NCBI GenBank assembly: GCA_013032095.1
Contig: WQBJ01000021.1
Coordinates: forward strand, 1 to 64,000
Origin: Ruegeria atlantica
Lineage (GTDB): Bacteria; Pseudomonadota; Alphaproteobacteria; Rhodobacterales; Rhodobacteraceae
Direction: 5' to 3'
Length of the DNA: 64,000 nucleotides
The notes under the pieces were generated by a model. The model worked only from the letters and a program-made list of their open reading frames with translations, had not been told where the DNA came from and ran no database searches. Positions 37,502 through 46,914 of this stretch are shown here, piece by piece. A program made the translations under genes and the position numbers. The number at the start of each line of letters is the position of its first letter. Position 1 is the stretch's first letter.

Positions 37502-37535
37502 CACCTTTGGGGAAACCTTTCTGGTGCCAAAGGTG
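37502..37535 (+). promoter_or_regulatory. Leader hairpin upstream of aapJ
   Basis: CACCTTTGG (37502-37510) and CCAAAGGTG (37527-37535) are perfect nine-base complements around a 16-base loop, 50 bases before the aapJ ATG. TTGACG at 37452-37457 could be the -35 of the aap promoter, but no strong -10 is seen. The hairpin may stabilise or regulate the mRNA; no known riboswitch is recognised. Confidence 0.4.
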
Positions 37536-37585
37536 CCGGACAGAGCCGTCCCAAGACCGGGGCGGAAAATCAGGAAGAGGTAAAA

Positions 37586-38602
37586 ATGAAAAAATCCGTA
37601 ATCTTGGGCGTGGCAACCATCGCCGGCCTGGCTGCTGCAGCAGCTGCGGCGGGGACTGCCGATGATGTCAAGGCGCGCGGCAAACTGAACTGTGGCGTGG
37701 CGACCGGTGTTCCCGGCTTTGCCAGCCCGGATGCCAACGGCGAGTGGCAGGGCTTTGACGTGGCAGTGTGCCGCGCAGTCGCAGCCGCCGTACTGGACGA
37801 TCCGACCGCTGTTGAATTCATTCCGACCACCGGTAAAACGCGTTTCACCGCGCTGGCTTCGGGCGAGATCGATATGCTGGCCCGTAACACAACCTGGACC
37901 TTCAGCCGCGACGTCGACCTGAAGTTCGAATTTGTTGGCATCAACTACTATGATGGTCAGGGTTTCATGGTTCCCAAGGCTCTGGGCGTCAGCTCGGCCA
38001 AGGAACTGGACGGCGCCACCGTTTGCATTCAGACCGGCACCACCACCGAGCTCAACCTGGCGGATTTCTTCCGCATCAACAACATGAGCTACGAGCCGGT
38101 TCCGATCGAAACCAACGCCGAAGCGCAGCAGCAGTATCTGGCTGGTGCCTGTGACGTCTACACAACCGACGCATCCGGCCTGGCGGCCACCCGTGCCACC
38201 TTTGAAAACGCTGGTGATCACGTGATCCTGCCCGAAATCATCTCGAAAGAGCCGCTGGGCCCGCTGGTCCGTCACGGCGATCACGAGTGGGGCGATGTGG
38301 TCCGCTGGACCCTGAACGCGCTTATCGCGGCCGAAGAGCTGGGCGTGACATCGGCCAACATCGACGAGATGGCCGCTGGCACCGACAATCCCGAAGTGAA
38401 CCGTCTGCTGGGCAGCGAAGGCACTCTGGGTGAGATGCTGGGTCTGGACGCGACCTGGGCACAGCGCGCGATCAAGGTTGGCGGCAACTATGGCGAAGTA
38501 TTTGCCAAGAACATCGGTGAGGAAACTCCGATCGGTCTGGCACGTGGTCTGAACGCACAGTGGACCGACGGTGGCCTGCTGTACGCACCGCCGTTCCGCT
38601 AA
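37586..38602 (+). CDS. aapJ: General L-amino-acid ABC transporter, periplasmic binding protein
   Basis: A 338-residue solute-binding protein with a signal peptide (residues 1-22, Ala-rich). It has the typical AapJ blocks: KLNCGVATGVPGFASPDANG, WQGFDVAVCRAVAAAVL, the ALASGEIDMLARNTTWTFSR segment and the GRFADDGG-like WTDGGLLYAPPFR end. It captures a broad range of L-amino acids for AapQMP. A GAAGAGG site precedes the ATG. A hairpin after the stop probably raises its level relative to the membrane genes. Confidence 0.92.
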   Translation: MKKSVILGVATIAGLAAAAAAAGTADDVKARGKLNCGVATGVPGFASPDANGEWQGFDVAVCRAVAAAVLDDPTAVEFIPTTGKTRFTALASGEIDMLARNTTWTFSRDVDLKFEFVGINYYDGQGFMVPKALGVSSAKELDGATVCIQTGTTTELNLADFFRINNMSYEPVPIETNAEAQQQYLAGACDVYTTDASGLAATRATFENAGDHVILPEIISKEPLGPLVRHGDHEWGDVVRWTLNALIAAEELGVTSANIDEMAAGTDNPEVNRLLGSEGTLGEMLGLDATWAQRAIKVGGNYGEVFAKNIGEETPIGLARGLNAQWTDGGLLYAPPFR

Positions 38603-38612
38603 AATCCACGGA

Positions 38613-38643
38613 AAAGGGCGCGGGGAAACCTGCGCCCTTTTTC
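38613..38643 (+). terminator. Partial terminator between aapJ and aapQ
   Basis: AAAGGGCGC (38613-38621) pairs with GCGCCCTTT (38632-38640), running into TTTTT. Located between the binding-protein and permease genes, it is likely a leaky terminator or a processing stem that favours aapJ expression. Confidence 0.8.
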
Positions 38644-38728
38644 CTTAAATAAGAAACATTCCCGGATAGATTGAACGAAGACCAACTTCGTCGGCTAAAA
38701 ACGGGATGCACGGGGAAAAACATAGGTC

Positions 38729-39997
38729 ATGACGACACTCACTGACCCGCCGAAGGAGCACTTCCGGCTGTCCATGCTCCTTTACGATACGCGGTATCGA
38801 TCTGCGACCATCCAGGTCATTGCTTTGATCGGTTTCATGCTTTTGGCAGCCTGGATTATTAGCAACACCATTCAGAACCTCGATACGCTGGGCAGAACAG
38901 TCGGGTTCGATTTCTTCGCCGAACCGTCGAGTTATGATATCAACCAACGCCTGCTGGAATACGACTCGCGCGACACCCATCTGCGTGCGGCGTTTATAGG
39001 CCTGCTGAACACGCTGGTTGTCGCAGTTCTGGGCTGTATCACGGCAACGATCATCGGCGTCATGGTTGGTGTTCTGCGCCTGTCGAACAACTGGCTGATC
39101 GCGCGGATCATGACGGTTTATGTCGAAATGTTCCGCAACGTTCCAGTCCTGCTTTGGATCGTGTTCGCCATGGCGATCCTGATCGAAAGCCTGCCTGCTC
39201 CGCGCGCGTTTCGGGGTGAAAATCCAGAAGCCACGATGGATCTGTTCGGCACCGTCGCTGTGACAAATCGCGGGGTCTATATCCCCGAATTCCTGTTCTC
39301 GCGCAGTTTGGGTGACATCCACCTGTTCGGCACGTCGAGCCTGCGGTTTGACGTCTCGCTGGACCTGATCGCATTCCTGATTGTGCTTGGCGGCAGCATT
39401 TTTGCCATGCGCAAGGTGTCGGCTTGGGCCAGTGCCACGCAGGAAAAGACTGGCGACCGTCCGACCATCTGGCACATCCAATTGGGCCTGCTGTTCGTGC
39501 CATCGGCCATCCTGCTGGCCGCGCTGGGCTTCCACCTGGGCTATCCCGAATTGAAGGGCTTTAACTTCACTGGCGGCACCCATCTGCGGAACTCGCTGAT
39601 TGCCCTCTGGCTTGCCCTGTCGCTGTACACTGCGGCCTTCATCGCAGAGATCGTTCGCGCTGGTATTCTGGCCATATCGAAAGGCCAGACCGAGGCCGCA
39701 TCTGCACTGGGTCTGCGCCCGGGTCGGACCATGCGCCTTGTGATCCTGCCGCAGGCGCTGCGGGTGATTATCCCGCCGATGATCTCAAACTATCTGAACC
39801 TGACCAAGAACTCGTCGCTGGCGATTGCGGTTGGATATATGGATATCACCGGCACCCTTGGCGGCATCACCATGAACCAGACCGGACGCGAGTTGGAATG
39901 CGTTCTGCTGCTGATGCTGGTCTATCTTACCATCTCGCTGAGCATTTCGGCGGTGATGAACTGGTACAACAACCGTGTCAAACTGGTGGAGCGGTAA
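38729..39997 (+). CDS. aapQ: General amino-acid ABC transporter permease AapQ
   Basis: A 422-residue inner-membrane permease of the HisMQ class with the EAA loop EAASALGLRPGRTMRLVILPQALRVIIPP-like sequence (given in part) near residue 330. It has an N-terminal extension and extra segments typical of AapQ. It pairs with AapM to form the channel. It ends one base before aapM. Confidence 0.92.
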   Translation: MTTLTDPPKEHFRLSMLLYDTRYRSATIQVIALIGFMLLAAWIISNTIQNLDTLGRTVGFDFFAEPSSYDINQRLLEYDSRDTHLRAAFIGLLNTLVVAVLGCITATIIGVMVGVLRLSNNWLIARIMTVYVEMFRNVPVLLWIVFAMAILIESLPAPRAFRGENPEATMDLFGTVAVTNRGVYIPEFLFSRSLGDIHLFGTSSLRFDVSLDLIAFLIVLGGSIFAMRKVSAWASATQEKTGDRPTIWHIQLGLLFVPSAILLAALGFHLGYPELKGFNFTGGTHLRNSLIALWLALSLYTAAFIAEIVRAGILAISKGQTEAASALGLRPGRTMRLVILPQALRVIIPPMISNYLNLTKNSSLAIAVGYMDITGTLGGITMNQTGRELECVLLLMLVYLTISLSISAVMNWYNNRVKLVER

Positions 39998-39998
39998 T

Positions 39999-41354
39999 AT
40001 GAGTGATGTTTCATTTGTCCGCACGGAAATGTTGCCGGAAAAGGCGCCACCCGCATCCGAGGTCGGTGTACTGGGCTGGATCAGGCACAACCTGTTCTCA
40101 AGCTGGCTGAACGCCATTCTGACCATCATCTCGCTGTATTTCATCTACTACGTGCTTTCGAACATCCTGAGTTGGACGTTCGAATCCGTTTGGAACGCCA
40201 ATTCCCTGTCGGAATGTCGTGAGATCATGATGGCGACATGGGGCGATACTCATGGTCATGCCTGCTGGGGTGTTATCAAGGACCGGTGGCTGCAATTGCT
40301 GTACGGGTTCTATCCGCCTTATCCGGCGCATCCGGACGCAACATGGTCAAACCCGCCCGAAACAGGCGCGTGGCCAGCCTATTTCCGACCCAACCTGACC
40401 TTCATCCTGTTGCTTGTCGCGATTGCGCCGGTGCTGTTCACCAAAGTACCGCGCAAACTTCTTTTCGTGACGGCGGCCTATCCGTTCCTGCTGCCTTGGC
40501 TGATGTGGGGCGGCAGCATCTGGGGACCGCTGATGGTCGCCGCCGGGCTTGCCTTTGGGTATCTTGCATACAAGTTTGTGCTCCCAATCGCAGGTTCACT
40601 GACAGCGATGATCCTTGCAGTCGCAGTGCCAATTCTCTGGTGGTTGTTTGCTTCCGGTTCGGTTGCCGACGCGATCAACTCCGTCATTCCGATCGGCATC
40701 GCTCCGGTGGAAAGCCGCGACTTTGGTGGCTTCATGCTGGCGATCCTGTTGGGCGTTGTGGCCATCGGTGTCTCGTTGCCCATCGGCATCGTTCTGGCAC
40801 TCGGCCGTCAGTCGGATTTGATGATCGTTAAGTATCTGTGCGTGGGCTTTATCGAGTTCATCCGCGGTGTGCCGCTGATCACCCTGCTTTTCGTGGCCTC
40901 GCTGCTGTTGAACCTGTTCCTGCCGCCGGGCACCAATTTTGACATCATCCTGCGGGTGATGATCATGATGACCCTGTTCTCGGCCGCCTATATGGCCGAG
41001 GTGATCAGGGGTGGTCTGGCTGCTCTGCCGCGCGGTCAGTACGAAGGCGCGGACAGTCTGGGCCTGAACTACTGGCAGGCGCAGCGGCTGATCATCATGC
41101 CTCAGGCTCTGAAAATCTCGATCCCGGGCATCGTGTCGACCTTTATCGGCATTTTCAAGGATACCACGCTGGTCTCGATCATCGGTCTGTTCGATGTGAT
41201 CGGCCTGACCAATGGCATCCGCGCCGATACCGCCTGGAACGGCGTCTACTGGGAACTGTTTGCCTTTATCGGCGTTCTGTTCTTCGTCGTCTGCTTCTCC
41301 ATGTCCCGTTATTCCATGTACCTGGAGCGCAAGCTTCAGACTGGCCACCGTTAA
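39999..41354 (+). CDS. aapM: General amino-acid ABC transporter permease AapM
   Basis: A 451-residue partner permease of AapQ with the EAA loop (YEGADSLGLNYWQAQRLIIM then PQALKISIPG) near residue 350 and six or more membrane segments. The start at 39999 fits the tight spacing to aapQ and family starts. aapP follows after 12 bases with an AAGGAG site. Confidence 0.92.
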   Translation: MSDVSFVRTEMLPEKAPPASEVGVLGWIRHNLFSSWLNAILTIISLYFIYYVLSNILSWTFESVWNANSLSECREIMMATWGDTHGHACWGVIKDRWLQLLYGFYPPYPAHPDATWSNPPETGAWPAYFRPNLTFILLLVAIAPVLFTKVPRKLLFVTAAYPFLLPWLMWGGSIWGPLMVAAGLAFGYLAYKFVLPIAGSLTAMILAVAVPILWWLFASGSVADAINSVIPIGIAPVESRDFGGFMLAILLGVVAIGVSLPIGIVLALGRQSDLMIVKYLCVGFIEFIRGVPLITLLFVASLLLNLFLPPGTNFDIILRVMIMMTLFSAAYMAEVIRGGLAALPRGQYEGADSLGLNYWQAQRLIIMPQALKISIPGIVSTFIGIFKDTTLVSIIGLFDVIGLTNGIRADTAWNGVYWELFAFIGVLFFVVCFSMSRYSMYLERKLQTGHR

Positions 41355-41366
41355 GGAGTTCAACGC

Positions 41367-42158
41367 ATGTCTCAACTTGCTGTAGAACGTGAAATTGACC
41401 GCACGAAGATGCAGGTGAGCGACGAGGTCGCCATCGAAATCACCAACATGAACAAGTGGTACGGGTCCTTCCACGTGCTGCGCGACATCAATCTGACCGT
41501 CAACCAGGGCGAGCGGATCGTAATCGCGGGGCCGTCGGGATCGGGTAAGTCCACTCTGATCCGCTGCCTGAACGCGCTGGAGGAACACCAGCAGGGCACG
41601 ATCATCGTGGATGGGACCGAGTTGTCGAATGACCTCAAGAACATCGACAAGATCCGGTCCGAGGTTGGCATGGTGTTCCAGCACTTCAACCTGTTCCCGC
41701 ACCTGACCATTCTGGAGAACTGCACGCTGGCCCCGATCTGGGTGCGCAAGACGCCCAAGAAAGAGGCCGAAGAGCGCGCGATGCATTTCCTGGAAAAGGT
41801 GAAAATCCCCGAACAGGCCGACAAGTATCCTGGCCAGCTTTCGGGTGGTCAGCAGCAGCGTGTGGCGATTGCACGCTCGCTGTGCATGATGCCGCGGATC
41901 ATGTTGTTCGATGAACCGACATCGGCGCTGGACCCCGAGATGATCAAAGAGGTGCTCGACACCATGATCGAACTGGCCGAGGAAGGCATGACCATGCTGT
42001 GTGTGACCCACGAGATGGGCTTTGCCCGTCAGGTCGCCAACCGCGTGATTTTCATGGATGCGGGCCAGATCGTGGAGCAGAATGAACCGGAAGAGTTCTT
42101 CAACAACCCGCAGAGCGAACGGACCAAGCTGTTCCTCAGCCAGATTCTGGGGCACTAA
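41367..42158 (+). CDS. aapP: General amino-acid ABC transporter ATPase AapP
   Basis: A 263-residue nucleotide-binding subunit with Walker [10 protein letters not shown], signature [15 protein letters not shown], Walker [14 protein letters not shown] and the switch His in [10 protein letters not shown]. It powers uptake through AapQM. The last gene of the aap operon, followed by a strong terminator. Confidence 0.95.
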   Translation: MSQLAVEREIDRTKMQVSDEVAIEITNMNKWYGSFHVLRDINLTVNQGERIVIAGPSGSGKSTLIRCLNALEEHQQGTIIVDGTELSNDLKNIDKIRSEVGMVFQHFNLFPHLTILENCTLAPIWVRKTPKKEAEERAMHFLEKVKIPEQADKYPGQLSGGQQQRVAIARSLCMMPRIMLFDEPTSALDPEMIKEVLDTMIELAEEGMTMLCVTHEMGFARQVANRVIFMDAGQIVEQNEPEEFFNNPQSERTKLFLSQILGH

Positions 42159-42177
42159 GCCTAACGAAACGATTGAT

Positions 42178-42204
42178 AAGGCGGGGTTTTGCCCCGCCTT
42201 TTTT
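42178..42204. terminator. Terminator between aapP and sixA
   Basis: AAGGCGGGG (42178-42186) pairs perfectly with CCCCGCCTT (42192-42200) and is followed by T's. The two flanking genes converge, and the opposite strand also has a short A/T tail, so it may act both ways. Confidence 0.9.
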
Positions 42205-42701
42205 CATTCCAGCAATTCGCGTGGAATGACAAAGCCCTGCACGTTACCGCTGTGCCAACGGACATGCGCCCAATCGTCGATGCCGAACCGGATCACTGTC
42301 GTGGCGCAAGTCGGGTAATCGTGAAACCGTGCATGGTCGGGGGCCTGCCGGACAATAAGGCTGGCAAAAGCGGCAATGCCGGGGTTATGGCCCAGCATTA
42401 GCACCGTGGGTTCCGTGGCGCCTGACAGCTCGATCAGCATGTCCTCGGAGGCCGCATGATAGAGCGTGCGGTGAAAGCAGACTTTGTCGGCCTGCAGGTT
42501 CATTCGATCCCAGGTCTCGCGTGTGCGGGTTGAGGTTGAACTTAGCACCTCATCCGGTAGCCATCCGTTTTCGCGTAGCCAGCCAGCGATCGCCGGGGCT
42601 GATTTGCGTCCGCGCTTGTTCAGGGGGCGGTCGTGATCGGTAAGCGCCGGGCTGTCCCAACTGGATTTCGCGTGGCGGGTCAGGATCAGGGTACGGGTCA
42701 T
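42204..42701 (-). CDS. sixA: SixA-like phosphohistidine phosphatase (histidine phosphatase superfamily)
   Basis: A 165-residue enzyme with the RH motif LTRHAKSSW (His10 as phospho-acceptor), the ...STSTRTRETW segment and the second His in MLGHNPGIAAFA. SixA removes phosphate from histidine residues, such as those of phosphotransfer proteins. It overlaps the upstream ferredoxin-like gene by four bases (ATGA), so the two are coupled. Confidence 0.85.
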   Translation of the reverse strand: MTRTLILTRHAKSSWDSPALTDHDRPLNKRGRKSAPAIAGWLRENGWLPDEVLSSTSTRTRETWDRMNLQADKVCFHRTLYHAASEDMLIELSGATEPTVLMLGHNPGIAAFASLIVRQAPDHARFHDYPTCATTVIRFGIDDWAHVRWHSGNVQGFVIPRELLE

Positions 42702-43384
42702 AATGGGTGAAACGCTCTCATATGGTGGGCGGATTGTTCCGGGTCGCGCCCTGCGCCTGCGCTGAGCGGGCAGGACAGCCGCGCAAGGCACCCACCGGTC
42801 ATGCAGGTCTGACCCTCTGGGGTGGATAGATGTGCGTGGCAGGCAGCGACGTCATAAAAGTCGCGGGCGTTCAGTGCTTCGACCGGGCAGGAGGTTGTAC
42901 AGGGTGCTGGGCAGTCTGTGCAGGGCGACGCGCTGCTGCCTTCGGGGATATTGAATTCCCGTGTGAAATGCAGAGCGCCGCGATACGAGATCATCATACC
43001 CACGGCATCATGCACCAAAGCGCCAACCGGGCTGCTGAAGGTGCGACCGGATTTCAGCGCCCAGTCGATGAAGGGCGCATAGGGTGGTCCGCCAAACGGA
43101 AAATATGCCTGCGCGCCCAAATTCTGTGCCATCTGACCAATGACGCGGCTGGACCAGCGGTCCACTGGGTCCGGTCCCGACCATTCCGAAGACGCCTTCA
43201 AGACAGGCCAGAAGGCCGAACCCGCGCCCAAAAGAACCAGAGTTCCTCCGTCCAGCCCCTTGGCACCACTTAGTCGTGGATGCGTCGCTCCCATGACGAT
43301 CAGGCCCGCTTGATGCGCCGCGCGCATTACCCAGCCGTAGCTGATTGCTGCCGCGTAAGAGGATGGTGGGGGCTTTCCGGTCAT
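42698..43384 (-). CDS. Iron-sulfur/ferredoxin-like protein
   Basis: A 228-residue protein with a Cys cluster CTDCPAPCTTSCPVEAL and later Cys residues (CMTGGCLARLSC), suggesting an iron-sulfur site like those of the QueG-related family. The N-terminal half (residues 1-130) shows no recognised catalytic motif. Its partner SixA gene is coupled downstream. The function is uncertain. Confidence 0.6.
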   Translation of the reverse strand: MTGKPPPSSYAAAISYGWVMRAAHQAGLIVMGATHPRLSGAKGLDGGTLVLLGAGSAFWPVLKASSEWSGPDPVDRWSSRVIGQMAQNLGAQAYFPFGGPPYAPFIDWALKSGRTFSSPVGALVHDAVGMMISYRGALHFTREFNIPEGSSASPCTDCPAPCTTSCPVEALNARDFYDVAACHAHLSTPEGQTCMTGGCLARLSCPLSAGAGRDPEQSAHHMRAFHPL

Positions 43385-43403
43385 CTCTCCTCCGCGGGTT
43401 ACG

Positions 43404-44267
43404 TTAATCGGGGCGGATCAGTGACCCGGCGCCGTGCTCGGTGAACAGCTCCAGCAGGACCGCATTGGGCGCGCGCCCGTCCAGAATGACAACCGCCCGC
43501 ACACCGCTGTGCAGTGCATCCAGCGCCGTTTCCGTCTTGGGGATCATGCCGCCCGCAATCGTGCCGTCCATCGTCATCTCGCGGATCTGACCCGCCTTCA
43601 GTTCGGTCACCACGTCTCCGGCGGCGTTCTTCACGCCCGACACGTCCGTAAGCAGTAGCAGCCGGTCCGCCTTGAGCGCGGATGCGATGGCCCCGGCTGC
43701 GGTGTCGCCGTTGATGTTGAAGGTCTCGCCTTCCTTGCCCGCGCCCAGAGGTGCGATCACAGGGATCACGTCATGCGCGAAAAGGTCGTGCAGGATTTTT
43801 GGCTCCATCTTGGACGGAGAGCCGACAAACCTAAGCGCCGGATCGGCCTGATCGCAGATAATCAAGTTTGCATCCTTACCCGACAGGCCCACGGCGGTGC
43901 CGCCCTGACCGTTGATCGCTTGCACGATGCGTTTGTTTACGAGGCCAGACAGAACCATCTCGACCACTTCGACAGTAGCCTTGTCAGTCACACGTTTGCC
44001 ATTCACGAACTCTGACTGGATGTTCAACTGGTCCAGCATCGCATTGATCATCGGACCGCCGCCATGCACGATCACCGGGTTCACACCGACCTGGCGCATC
44101 AGGACGACGTCGCGGGCAAAGCTCTCCATCGCTTCGTCGCTACCCATAGCATGGCCGCCCAGTTTGATAACGACGATTGCCCCGTCATAGCGCTGCAGGT
44201 AAGGCAAGGCGCTGTTCAAAGTGGCGGCGGTGGCGATCCAGTCCCGGTTCATATCTCGTGTCTTCAT
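43404..44267 (-). CDS. argB: Acetylglutamate kinase
   Basis: A 287-residue amino-acid kinase for the second step of arginine synthesis, phosphorylating N-acetylglutamate. [12 protein letters not shown] (phosphate loop), [19 protein letters not shown] and [13 protein letters not shown]-type ([20 protein letters not shown]) are intact. The start at 44267 follows AGAGGA. It ends 20 bases before the ferredoxin-like gene, so these genes may be one unit. Confidence 0.95.
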   Translation of the reverse strand: MKTRDMNRDWIATAATLNSALPYLQRYDGAIVVIKLGGHAMGSDEAMESFARDVVLMRQVGVNPVIVHGGGPMINAMLDQLNIQSEFVNGKRVTDKATVEVVEMVLSGLVNKRIVQAINGQGGTAVGLSGKDANLIICDQADPALRFVGSPSKMEPKILHDLFAHDVIPVIAPLGAGKEGETFNINGDTAAGAIASALKADRLLLLTDVSGVKNAAGDVVTELKAGQIREMTMDGTIAGGMIPKTETALDALHSGVRAVVILDGRAPNAVLLELFTEHGAGSLIRPD

Positions 44268-44383
44268 ATCTTGGTCCTCTTCCTCACGTGTTAGGCGTTT
44301 TAGGCGCATAAGCCAAGATCGCTGTTGTGAGTGCAGTCGGCGCTGCTAGTGTGCCCGCACACCCTGAGTCAGGAGACACATCC

Positions 44384-45027
44384 AATGGAGCAAAAAACTC
44401 TTGTTTTGACGGGTGCAAGCCGGGGCATAGGTTTCGCGACTGTGCGACGGTTCCATGCTGAAGGCTGGCGGGTTATCACATGCTCACGCTCTCCTGTGCC
44501 CGAAGATTGTCCGTGGGAGGGAAAAGAAAACCATGTGCAGCTGGATCTGAGTGATCCCGCCGAAAGGACCCAATGGAGAACGCCTGAGTACGCTAGACAC
44601 TGACCTCATGACCTGGGGGCAGGTGTTCCACGTCAACTTCTTTGCGTCCGTTGTTTTGGCGCGCGGATTGAAAGAGGAATTGGCCGCAGCCCGCGGATCA
44701 GTCGTCAATGTGACATCCATTGCAGGTTCGCGCGTGCATCCGTTTGCAGGCGCTGCCTATGCGACATCCAAGGCAGCCCTGGCAGCCCTGACGCGGGAAA
44801 TGGCACATGACTTCGGTCCAATGGGCGTACGAGTGAACGCTATCGCGCCCGGAGAGGTCGAAACCGGTATCCTTAGCCCTGGCACCAGTAAAATTGTGGA
44901 AAAGCTACCTCTGGGACGGTTGGGCCAGCCCGAGGAAGTCGCCGCGGCGATCTATTTTCTGTGCTCTCAGGAAAGCTCATACATCTCCGGTGCGGAAATC
45001 GAGGTGAATGGCGCACAGCACGTTTAA
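44384..45027 (+). pseudogene. Short-chain dehydrogenase/reductase with internal deletion and frameshift
   Basis: The N-terminal cofactor motif TGASRGIGFATVRRF and the C-terminal YATSKAALAALTREMAHDFG active-site helix are recognisable, but the frames differ. They switch near 44548-44556, where DLSDPAE joins PPKGPNGERLSTLDTD. The segment that should hold the LHALVNNAG motif is missing, so roughly 100 bases are lost. The remaining frames run to position 45027. The enzyme cannot be active as it stands. Confidence 0.82.
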
Positions 45028-45042
45028 GCCTTTTAGACTGAT

Positions 45043-45074
45043 CGGGCCGCACCAGTGCGGCACGGCCCGGTTTT
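45043..45074. terminator. Hairpin between the SDR pseudogene and the PepSY gene
   Basis: CGGGCCG (45043-45049) and CGGCCCG (45063-45069) enclose a nested GC-rich palindrome and are followed by TTTT. The genes on either side converge here. Confidence 0.55.
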
Positions 45075-45075
45075 G

Positions 45076-46479
45076 TCAGCTCATGGCGCGCTTCATGGCC
45101 GGGATATTGCTTATCAGCAACAGGTCAATCGTCAGTACGACCAGCAGGGTCAGGCCGACCAGCGGGAAGGCCATTGCAGTGAACAGCCCGATCAGCACGG
45201 CCCCTTTCCACAGCGGCAGTTCAGCGGGCATCGGCGGAGCAGCCAGACGTCCTGCGCGCTGCGGCCGTCGCTTGACCCACAGCACCGCGCCCGAGATGCA
45301 GACGAAGATGACCGACATGCAGAACACGAGGTTCAGGATAAAGTTCCATGTGCCCATCAGTCCCATGTGAAACGGAATACCGACGGCCATGGATTTACCC
45401 ATCAGCGAGTAATCCTGATACTTAACATCTGCCAAAATCCTGCCGGTATACTGATCAACATGGATAGTGCGATCATTTACCGGATCGGTCGAGTCGCTGC
45501 TCATGCTGTCGCGGTTCAGGGTCCAGACACCGTCTGCGCCGCCGGGATAGGCCACGCGGAAACGCCCGGTCATGTCCAGAGACGTTCCCAGTGCGACCAG
45601 CGCGTCGATATCCACCGGCGTGCCCTGAGGAACGCCTTCGATCCCGGATTCCGAACCCGAGGCAGGCATCGGCGTTTGTTCCAATGCCCAAGGAACGTCG
45701 TTCTGGTGCCCGTGATTCATACTGGCATGGGTGTCGTCCGACAGGGGCACGTTGTCCCATTTCTCGGCTGGGAAGCTGCTCCACGGTTGGACGATCATAC
45801 CACCCCAGACACCAGCCCAAGACAGGCCTGAGATCAGGAACACCACCAGCAAACCGGACGTCCAAAACCCGATCACGGCGTGCAGAGACTTCCAAAACGC
45901 GCGCCCTCGTGCCCCTAGGTTCGGGACAAAGGCCGCCAAGGCGTTACCTCTAGGCCACCACATATAAAGGCCAGTAAAGACCAGAAGCAGACTCAGCCCC
46001 GCGGCGATCTCAAGGATGCGATCTCCGGCCGTGCCGATCAGCAAGGTCGAGTGGATGTTGTCCGCCAAATCGTACCAGCCTGCGCGGCGATCCCAGACCT
46101 GAAGCACCTCTCCAGCATAAGGATCGACAGCCACAAGACGTTGATCCGCTTCGGATTTGATGCGGAAGACAGGGGCCAGATCGGCGGCCTTCGGGCCGAT
46201 CCATTCGAGGACTGTGCCCGGAACCTCAGTCAACGCGACCTCGACCTGTTGTGACACGGGCAGGGCAGTGCCCTGGACTTCGACCGCGATTCTTTCGCCA
46301 TCACGGCCATCGAATTGGGTGATGAACATCATCATCAGGCCAGTAACGGCCAGTATGATCAGGAAGGGGATGACAAAAATCCCCGCATAGAAATGCCACC
46401 GCCAGGCGGCGAAGTAGAACTTTTGCGCAGCAGTGTTTTGCGCCGGGGCTTCCCCCACGCTTTGGCTATCCATTGCCAT
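45076..46479 (-). CDS. PepSY-associated membrane protein
   Basis: A 467-residue membrane protein with four or five hydrophobic segments (about 25-55, 155-175, 200-225, 380-410 and 430-455) and the PepSY_TM layout: WRWHFYAGIFVIPFLIILAVTG-type N-terminus (given in part), HSTLLIGTAGDRILEIAAGL and LHAVIGFWTSGLLVVFLISG. Relatives are found with siderophore or copper systems and may reduce or pass electrons to metals. A GGAG site precedes the ATG. A DUF2946-type gene lies just upstream. Confidence 0.85.
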   Translation of the reverse strand: MAMDSQSVGEAPAQNTAAQKFYFAAWRWHFYAGIFVIPFLIILAVTGLMMMFITQFDGRDGERIAVEVQGTALPVSQQVEVALTEVPGTVLEWIGPKAADLAPVFRIKSEADQRLVAVDPYAGEVLQVWDRRAGWYDLADNIHSTLLIGTAGDRILEIAAGLSLLLVFTGLYMWWPRGNALAAFVPNLGARGRAFWKSLHAVIGFWTSGLLVVFLISGLSWAGVWGGMIVQPWSSFPAEKWDNVPLSDDTHASMNHGHQNDVPWALEQTPMPASGSESGIEGVPQGTPVDIDALVALGTSLDMTGRFRVAYPGGADGVWTLNRDSMSSDSTDPVNDRTIHVDQYTGRILADVKYQDYSLMGKSMAVGIPFHMGLMGTWNFILNLVFCMSVIFVCISGAVLWVKRRPQRAGRLAAPPMPAELPLWKGAVLIGLFTAMAFPLVGLTLLVVLTIDLLLISNIPAMKRAMS

Positions 46480-46545
46480 AGTGTTCTCCGGATTCGAAAA
46501 TTGCCCCGCGCAGAACCTGCGCAGGTTTACAAGATTTGAAGTGAA

Positions 46546-46914
46546 TCAGGAGAAGGTGGGAGGTGCCCGTGCGTCATAGCGGGCGTAGAACCCGGCGCTG
46601 CGATGGGTGAAATCACGGTGGGCCCAGCGGGGCTGAAGCGAGGCCGCAAAGGGTATGATCGACCCAATAGTTGGAAAGGTGATATCAGCGCTCAGGCCCG
46701 CAAACGGGCACATAGTGCGCTGGTCGCCCTCATCGTGGATCGGTTCGCTCAGGTCCAGATCGACCCATTGTTCAACCGTGCCTTCACCGGTGCAAAGCAC
46801 CAGCAGCACCTTGCCGTCATTGCCCATCGCGGGCATCCACCCCTGCGGGATAGCGCCGGTTAGCAACAGCGCCAGCGTGGTCAGCAGAGCAAAGAGGCGG
46901 ATTGGCAGGCTCAT
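46546..46914 (-). CDS. DUF2946-like small exported protein
   Basis: 122 residues with a hydrophobic N-terminus (about 5-25) and the pattern LLTGAIPQGWMPAMGND...LVLCTGEG, then ...MCPFAGL, typical of DUF2946-like proteins often found beside PepSY or copper-related genes. The function is unknown. Its start overlaps the end of engB (ATGA), so it is translationally coupled to it. Confidence 0.55.
   Translation of the reverse strand: MSLPIRLFALLTTLALLLTGAIPQGWMPAMGNDGKVLLVLCTGEGTVEQWVDLDLSEPIHDEGDQRTMCPFAGLSADITFPTIGSIIPFAASLQPRWAHRDFTHRSAGFYARYDARAPPTFS

Noticed and set aside
44331-45027. Two separate small genes in place of the SDR
   Set aside because: The two frames are adjacent halves of one SDR family protein with an internal segment missing.
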